A DNA stretch of 25,852 nt, taken from NCBI GenBank assembly GCA_964546285.1, contig CAZJJK010000039.1:1-25852 (forward strand), given 5' to 3'. Below are positions 22,843 to 25,852 of this stretch, piece by piece. The stretch's first letter is position 1; every line of letters starts with the position of its first letter. The stretch comes from CAZJJK01 sp964546285. GTDB lineage: Bacteria > Spirochaetota > Spirochaetia > Treponematales > Breznakiellaceae. The position numbers were made by a program, and so were the translations under genes. A model generated the notes under the pieces. That model made no database searches and was not told the DNA's origin. It saw only the letters and a program-made list of their open reading frames with translations.

Positions 22843-23526
22843 CTACACCTGAACTTTCAATCGATACCCCACCCCAGGTTCGGTGATAAGCACCGTCGGC
22901 ACGGAGGGATCCAGCTCTATCTTTTTACGCAGCTGATTGATATAAACGCGCAAATTATTGTATTCCTCCTCCATTGAAGGCCCCCACACTTCTCGCAAGA
23001 TTTGGTTTCGGGTTAAGATTTTCCCGGCGTTTCGTAAAAGGACGAACAATAAAGCCCACTCGGTCGGCGTTAATTTTTCCTCGCCGCCCATTCTAAACGC
23101 TTCCCGGGTATCCAAATTCACGTCCAACGCGCCGACCCTAAGAACCGAGCCGTTAATTGTTGGTGGAGTTCGATGTCGTAAAGCCACCTTTATCCGGGAT
23201 AATAATTCGCCCGCCCCAAAGGGCTTGATTAGGTAATCGTCAGCGCCGGAATCAAGCAACTCCATGATTTCAGCCTCGGAATCCCTCACCGAAAGGACTA
23301 TAACCGGCGTTCCGCCTCGTTCGCGGATAGCTCTTAATATTTCGCGCCCATCAATATCCGGCAGGCCAAGATCCAAAAGAACTAAATCCGGTTTAGCCCC
23401 CGCGAACTGGTTAACGCCATCCGCGCCAGATTCCGCCTCAATCACGGCAAAACCGTTTTTCTCCAAGTACACCCGCAAAAGCCGTCTGATCTGTCGATCA
23501 TCATCGATAACAAGGATAGGGGTCAT
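22843..23526 (-). CDS. kdpE: KdpE-type response regulator
   Basis: A 227-residue OmpR/PhoB-family response regulator. The receiver domain (1-120) has the acidic pocket IDDD (7-10), phospho-acceptor Asp52 in LLDLGLPD, a switch Ser79 and Lys101 in IKPFG. The DNA-binding winged helix (about 130-227) shows LTPTEWALL, the recognition-helix region REVWGP and the closing GVGYRL. The match to KdpE is strong by pattern. It begins 1 nt after the kdpD stop with no obvious ribosome site, implying translational coupling. Its likely target is the promoter of this same operon, since no kdpFABC genes are in view. Confidence 0.93.
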   Translation of the reverse strand: MTPILVIDDDRQIRRLLRVYLEKNGFAVIEAESGADGVNQFAGAKPDLVLLDLGLPDIDGREILRAIRERGGTPVIVLSVRDSEAEIMELLDSGADDYLIKPFGAGELLSRIKVALRHRTPPTINGSVLRVGALDVNLDTREAFRMGGEEKLTPTEWALLFVLLRNAGKILTRNQILREVWGPSMEEEYNNLRVYINQLRKKIELDPSVPTVLITEPGVGYRLKVQV

Positions 23527-23527
23527 G

Positions 23528-25459
23528 TCATTTTCTCGCTAAGTTAAGACTGACGCGCAAGCCGCCCGCCGAGGCGGCCGCGGCTTCTATAGAGCCGCCA
23601 TGAGCCTCCGTTACGCCACGACAAATAGCCAAGCCAAGACCGCAGCCCCGGGTCCCAACGCTGTTTGAACCTCGATAAAAAGCGCTAAACAATACAGGCA
23701 GTTCTGTTTCACCAACGCCAGGGCCATTATCGATAAAATCGATAATAACCCGATCCGCTTCATACCTGACGCCGATTTTTAGAACCGCGTTTTGCCCGGC
23801 GTATACGATAAAATTGCGCAATATATTTCGAAAAACATGAACCATTAAGGCTGGGTCCACTTCCAATTCAGCGTCGCGGCACGCGGGATCGATAACAACG
23901 CCGCGACCAACTAATTCCGCCGCCAAGCCTTCTTGGGCAACGCCTAAAAGTTCGGCGACATCGACCGTTTCAGGCCTTGGCTTTAGTGAACCCGTCTCTA
24001 AGCGGCTCATAGACAGAAGATCCTCAACCAGGGAATTAAGCTTATCGGCCGCGACGAGAGTTTCGGATAAAAGCTGGGCGCGAAGCGCTGGATCTTCAGC
24101 GCTGTCATCCTGAAGCAAGCCAGAAATAGAGCCTTTTATGGTTGTAAGCGGGGTTCTAAGCTCATGCGAGACATGGTTCAATAACACGCGGGTTAATCGT
24201 TCTGATTCCCCGGCCATTTTATTCCGCTCATTCTCAACCGCCAAGATTTCTCTTTCCATGGCCAGAGCTAAATTCCCGGCTAAAGCGGATAAAAGTTCAC
24301 GGTCTTCACCGCTCCAGACTCGGGGGGATAGACTATACACCGCTAAGACAGCGAGCGAGGACCCAGCTTCACCCAGCGGTATATAGAATCGGCCATCAAC
24401 GCCTTCTTCCATTCGCCCATTATCCAAACAACGTTGAACCGCGGCCTTGTCCACTGGAACGTTAAAGGGTTCGCCCGCTGAGCTTGTGGAAAAAGCGGCG
24501 TCCATCGGCGCCCTTAAATCAACCTGGCCATCGTTATTGATAGAGTAAACCGCGACTGAGGCACCCAAATGTTCTTTACCAAAATCCGCGGCTAAACGGG
24601 CTAATTCCACTAGGCCTCTCGTTCTGGCCAAGGCTCGGACAAAACCGTATAAAATAGCGAGCCGCGCTTCTCGCCGCGATACCGCAGCTTCCTGATCCTT
24701 CAAACGCGAGGTAAGAAAACCGCCAACTAAAGCCGCCGCGAAAAAAGCGGCGAACATAAGGATGTCTTCCAAGCTTCCTATAGAAAACGTCATCCGCGGT
24801 GGTATAAACAAGAAATTCCAGGCCAATGCGCTAAAAGCCGCACCCGCTAACACGGCCGCCCGGCCGCAGGCGAAAGGCAAACAGATAATCGCCAAGAGGT
24901 ATAGGATAGAAACGGATTTATACCCAAGCAAGGGTAAGGATAAAAAACCAAAAATAGTAATAAGGGAGAGAACCAGTAAAGCGATTGGCAAGCCTCTGAA
25001 AATAGCTGGCAGCCGCGACAGCTTAAAAACGCGGTGACGCGAAAGTATTGGGTTTTTGCCATGAAGAACAATAAGGTCAAGGTCGCCGGATTCTCGTAGT
25101 ATCGCGTCCATAACACCGCGCTTGCCAATTAAGGGGCCTTCGCCCCCTGTCTTGCCAATTACCAGAGCGGTAGCTTTCTTAATGCGGGCATAACGGACAA
25201 TAGCGGCGGCGACATCTTGATCTGCAATGGATTGTACTTCCGCGCCAAGCGTTCGAGCCAATTCAAGGTTGCGATCCAAAGCGTCAGGATTGGCCTCGGA
25301 TGAGCCGCCGCGTACATGAAGGGCGGTCCAAGAAACACCCATTCTCTTAGCGTTAGCGGCGGTCCAGCGGATTAGATACTCAGAATTACGGCTGCCGCTG
25401 ACGGCGACCAGATAATGGCCTCCCAAAACGGCGTCTCCGCCTCTCGCTTCAGTATCCAT
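23528..25459 (-). CDS. kdpD: KdpD-like sensor histidine kinase lacking the N-terminal KdpD domain
   Basis: A 643-residue membrane histidine kinase, against about 890 for E. coli KdpD. It starts directly with a universal-stress-protein domain (about 15-135; VIGKTGGEG near 100). A DUF4118 four-helix membrane unit (about 155-250), a GAF-like domain (about 280-405), a HisKA domain with phospho-acceptor His432 in NHVSHELRTPL, and an ATPase domain with DNGPGVG (577-583) and GCGLGL (605-610) follow. The N-terminal ~210-residue KdpD domain, with its Walker-like ATP site, is absent. Upstream sequence offers no room for it: there is no open frame, only repeats. The ribosome site is weak. It heads the kdpD-kdpE-trkH-trkA operon and probably senses K+ or turgor, possibly c-di-AMP through the USP domain. 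Confidence 0.9.
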   Translation of the reverse strand: MDTEARGGDAVLGGHYLVAVSGSRNSEYLIRWTAANAKRMGVSWTALHVRGGSSEANPDALDRNLELARTLGAEVQSIADQDVAAAIVRYARIKKATALVIGKTGGEGPLIGKRGVMDAILRESGDLDLIVLHGKNPILSRHRVFKLSRLPAIFRGLPIALLVLSLITIFGFLSLPLLGYKSVSILYLLAIICLPFACGRAAVLAGAAFSALAWNFLFIPPRMTFSIGSLEDILMFAAFFAAALVGGFLTSRLKDQEAAVSRREARLAILYGFVRALARTRGLVELARLAADFGKEHLGASVAVYSINNDGQVDLRAPMDAAFSTSSAGEPFNVPVDKAAVQRCLDNGRMEEGVDGRFYIPLGEAGSSLAVLAVYSLSPRVWSGEDRELLSALAGNLALAMEREILAVENERNKMAGESERLTRVLLNHVSHELRTPLTTIKGSISGLLQDDSAEDPALRAQLLSETLVAADKLNSLVEDLLSMSRLETGSLKPRPETVDVAELLGVAQEGLAAELVGRGVVIDPACRDAELEVDPALMVHVFRNILRNFIVYAGQNAVLKIGVRYEADRVIIDFIDNGPGVGETELPVLFSAFYRGSNSVGTRGCGLGLAICRGVTEAHGGSIEAAAASAGGLRVSLNLARK

Positions 25460-25562
25460 ATCCGCTACAATACCCGTTTAGGCCATGTCTCGTATATTAA
25501 AGAAGTGTTAATTTTTCAGCCCTCTCCATTAAGCGACCATTAATTTGAAAGTTTAAACAGGT

Positions 25563-25708
25563 GAGGTTCTTACAAAAGTCGGTTACTTTCGCAAGAGCCT
25601 CTTACAGTTTTATTGCGATGATTATTATCTACATACAATACAAATAATAGCAATAAAACTGCGCTTGCCATTATTGTTGGCTTTCAAAAGGTGAAGACTT
25701 TTGAAAGC
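25563..25708. repeat. Three consecutive inverted repeats
   Basis: GAGGTTCTT (25563-25571) pairs with AAGAGCCTC (25593-25601), with one wobble. CAGTTTTATTGC (25605-25616) is an exact inverted copy of GCAATAAAACTG (25650-25661). GCTTTCAAAAG (25680-25690) pairs perfectly with CTTTTGAAAGC (25698-25708) over a 7-nt loop. None is followed by a T-run. Confidence 0.6.
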
Positions 25709-25796
25709 GCCTCAGGCAAAATAAGCGTGAAATAAGATGGCTGAGCGAGACTGTTTCGGTAGGCGCGGTTTTACTTCATCTATGGCTAGAAATCAC

Positions 25797-25837
25797 AAAA
25801 AAAAACCTCTTCCAAAACAAAAAAGTTTCAAAAGAGG
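25797..25837 (-). terminator. Minus-strand intrinsic terminator at the right edge
   Basis: On the minus strand CCTCTT (25832-25837) pairs with AAGAGG (25806-25811), followed by nine T residues (25797-25805). It would end a transcript entering from beyond the window, implying that kdpD has its own promoter. The loop is long (20 nt), but extra A-T pairing within it is possible. Confidence 0.6.
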
Positions 25838-25852
25838 CTCACAGCTTATTTT

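Larger units (their letters stand above)
25460..25852. other. 393-nt AT-rich non-coding region upstream of kdpD
   Basis: The base composition is AT-richer than that of the surrounding genes. It contains three strong hairpins, longer-range inverted repeats and, at the right edge, a minus-strand terminator. A kdpD promoter should lie near 25480-25520; a TATACG/TAATAT stretch there could be a -10 box, but no convincing -35 was found. A short lysine-rich frame runs off the right edge but is not supported as a gene. Confidence 0.5.

Noticed and set aside
25737..25852. Lysine-rich frame running off the right edge
   Set aside because: No ribosome site at either ATG, and it overlaps a minus-strand terminator whose A-run supplies the lysines. 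Sequence beyond the edge would be needed to revive it.

Overview
The window is about 25.9 kb of gene-dense bacterial chromosome with GC content near 50% in the genes. It carries some twenty protein genes and two tRNA genes. No transposase, phage gene, CRISPR array or rRNA was seen. The best guess for the host is a spirochaete of the Treponema lineage. This rests on inference: the PRPP synthetase is the long, divergent type with an N-terminal extension, and the OmpA-like domain has lost the aspartate that binds diaminopimelate, which would suit ornithine-type peptidoglycan. The general gene repertoire also fits. No marker gene settles it.

Layout. Positions 1-74 hold a CAU-anticodon tRNA on the minus strand, divergent from an exported OmpA-domain protein (156-1379). 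A tightly coupled plus-strand operon follows (1438-4849): PRPP synthetase, an FGGY sugar kinase and a HAD phosphatase, with two successive ATGA stop/start overlaps. Next come a promoter, a short leader ending in a near-perfect intrinsic terminator, and an NCS2 nucleobase permease (5018-6358). A first CorA channel (6415-7515) converges on a hemerythrin gene (7520-7942, minus). tRNA-Leu(CAG), with its own promoter and terminator, lies at 8050-8133.

From 8236 to 14733 all genes are on the minus strand. In transcription order they are an ABC-2 exporter (ATPase plus two permeases), a D-2-hydroxyacid dehydrogenase, a PfkB-family kinase, an unknown membrane protein and a UPF0158-GNAT fusion. A 1342-residue alpha-2-macroglobulin-like protein with an intact thioester motif occupies 14960-18988, also on the minus strand.

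A 751-nt non-coding stretch (19004-19754) holds palindromes and a promoter for the macroglobulin gene on one side. On the other side it holds a long structured leader for a second CorA (19767-20750). That leader contains a 32-codon small ORF with a strong Shine-Dalgarno sequence (SD) and a hairpin that covers the corA SD. The last block (20780-25459, minus) is a compact potassium operon, kdpD-kdpE-trkH-trkA, whose KdpD lacks the usual N-terminal sensor domain. The final 393 nt are AT-richer and filled with inverted repeats and one minus-strand terminator.

How it fits together. Ion homeostasis is a clear theme: two CorA proteins, one with a leader that looks regulated, and a Trk/Ktr potassium system joined to its own two-component regulator. 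A second theme is nucleotide supply: PRPP synthesis, a sugar kinase, a phosphatase and a nucleobase permease lie side by side. The most promising regulatory findings are the corA leader at 19420-19766, the leader or small RNA at 4871-4992, and the KdpDE-TrkHA operon.
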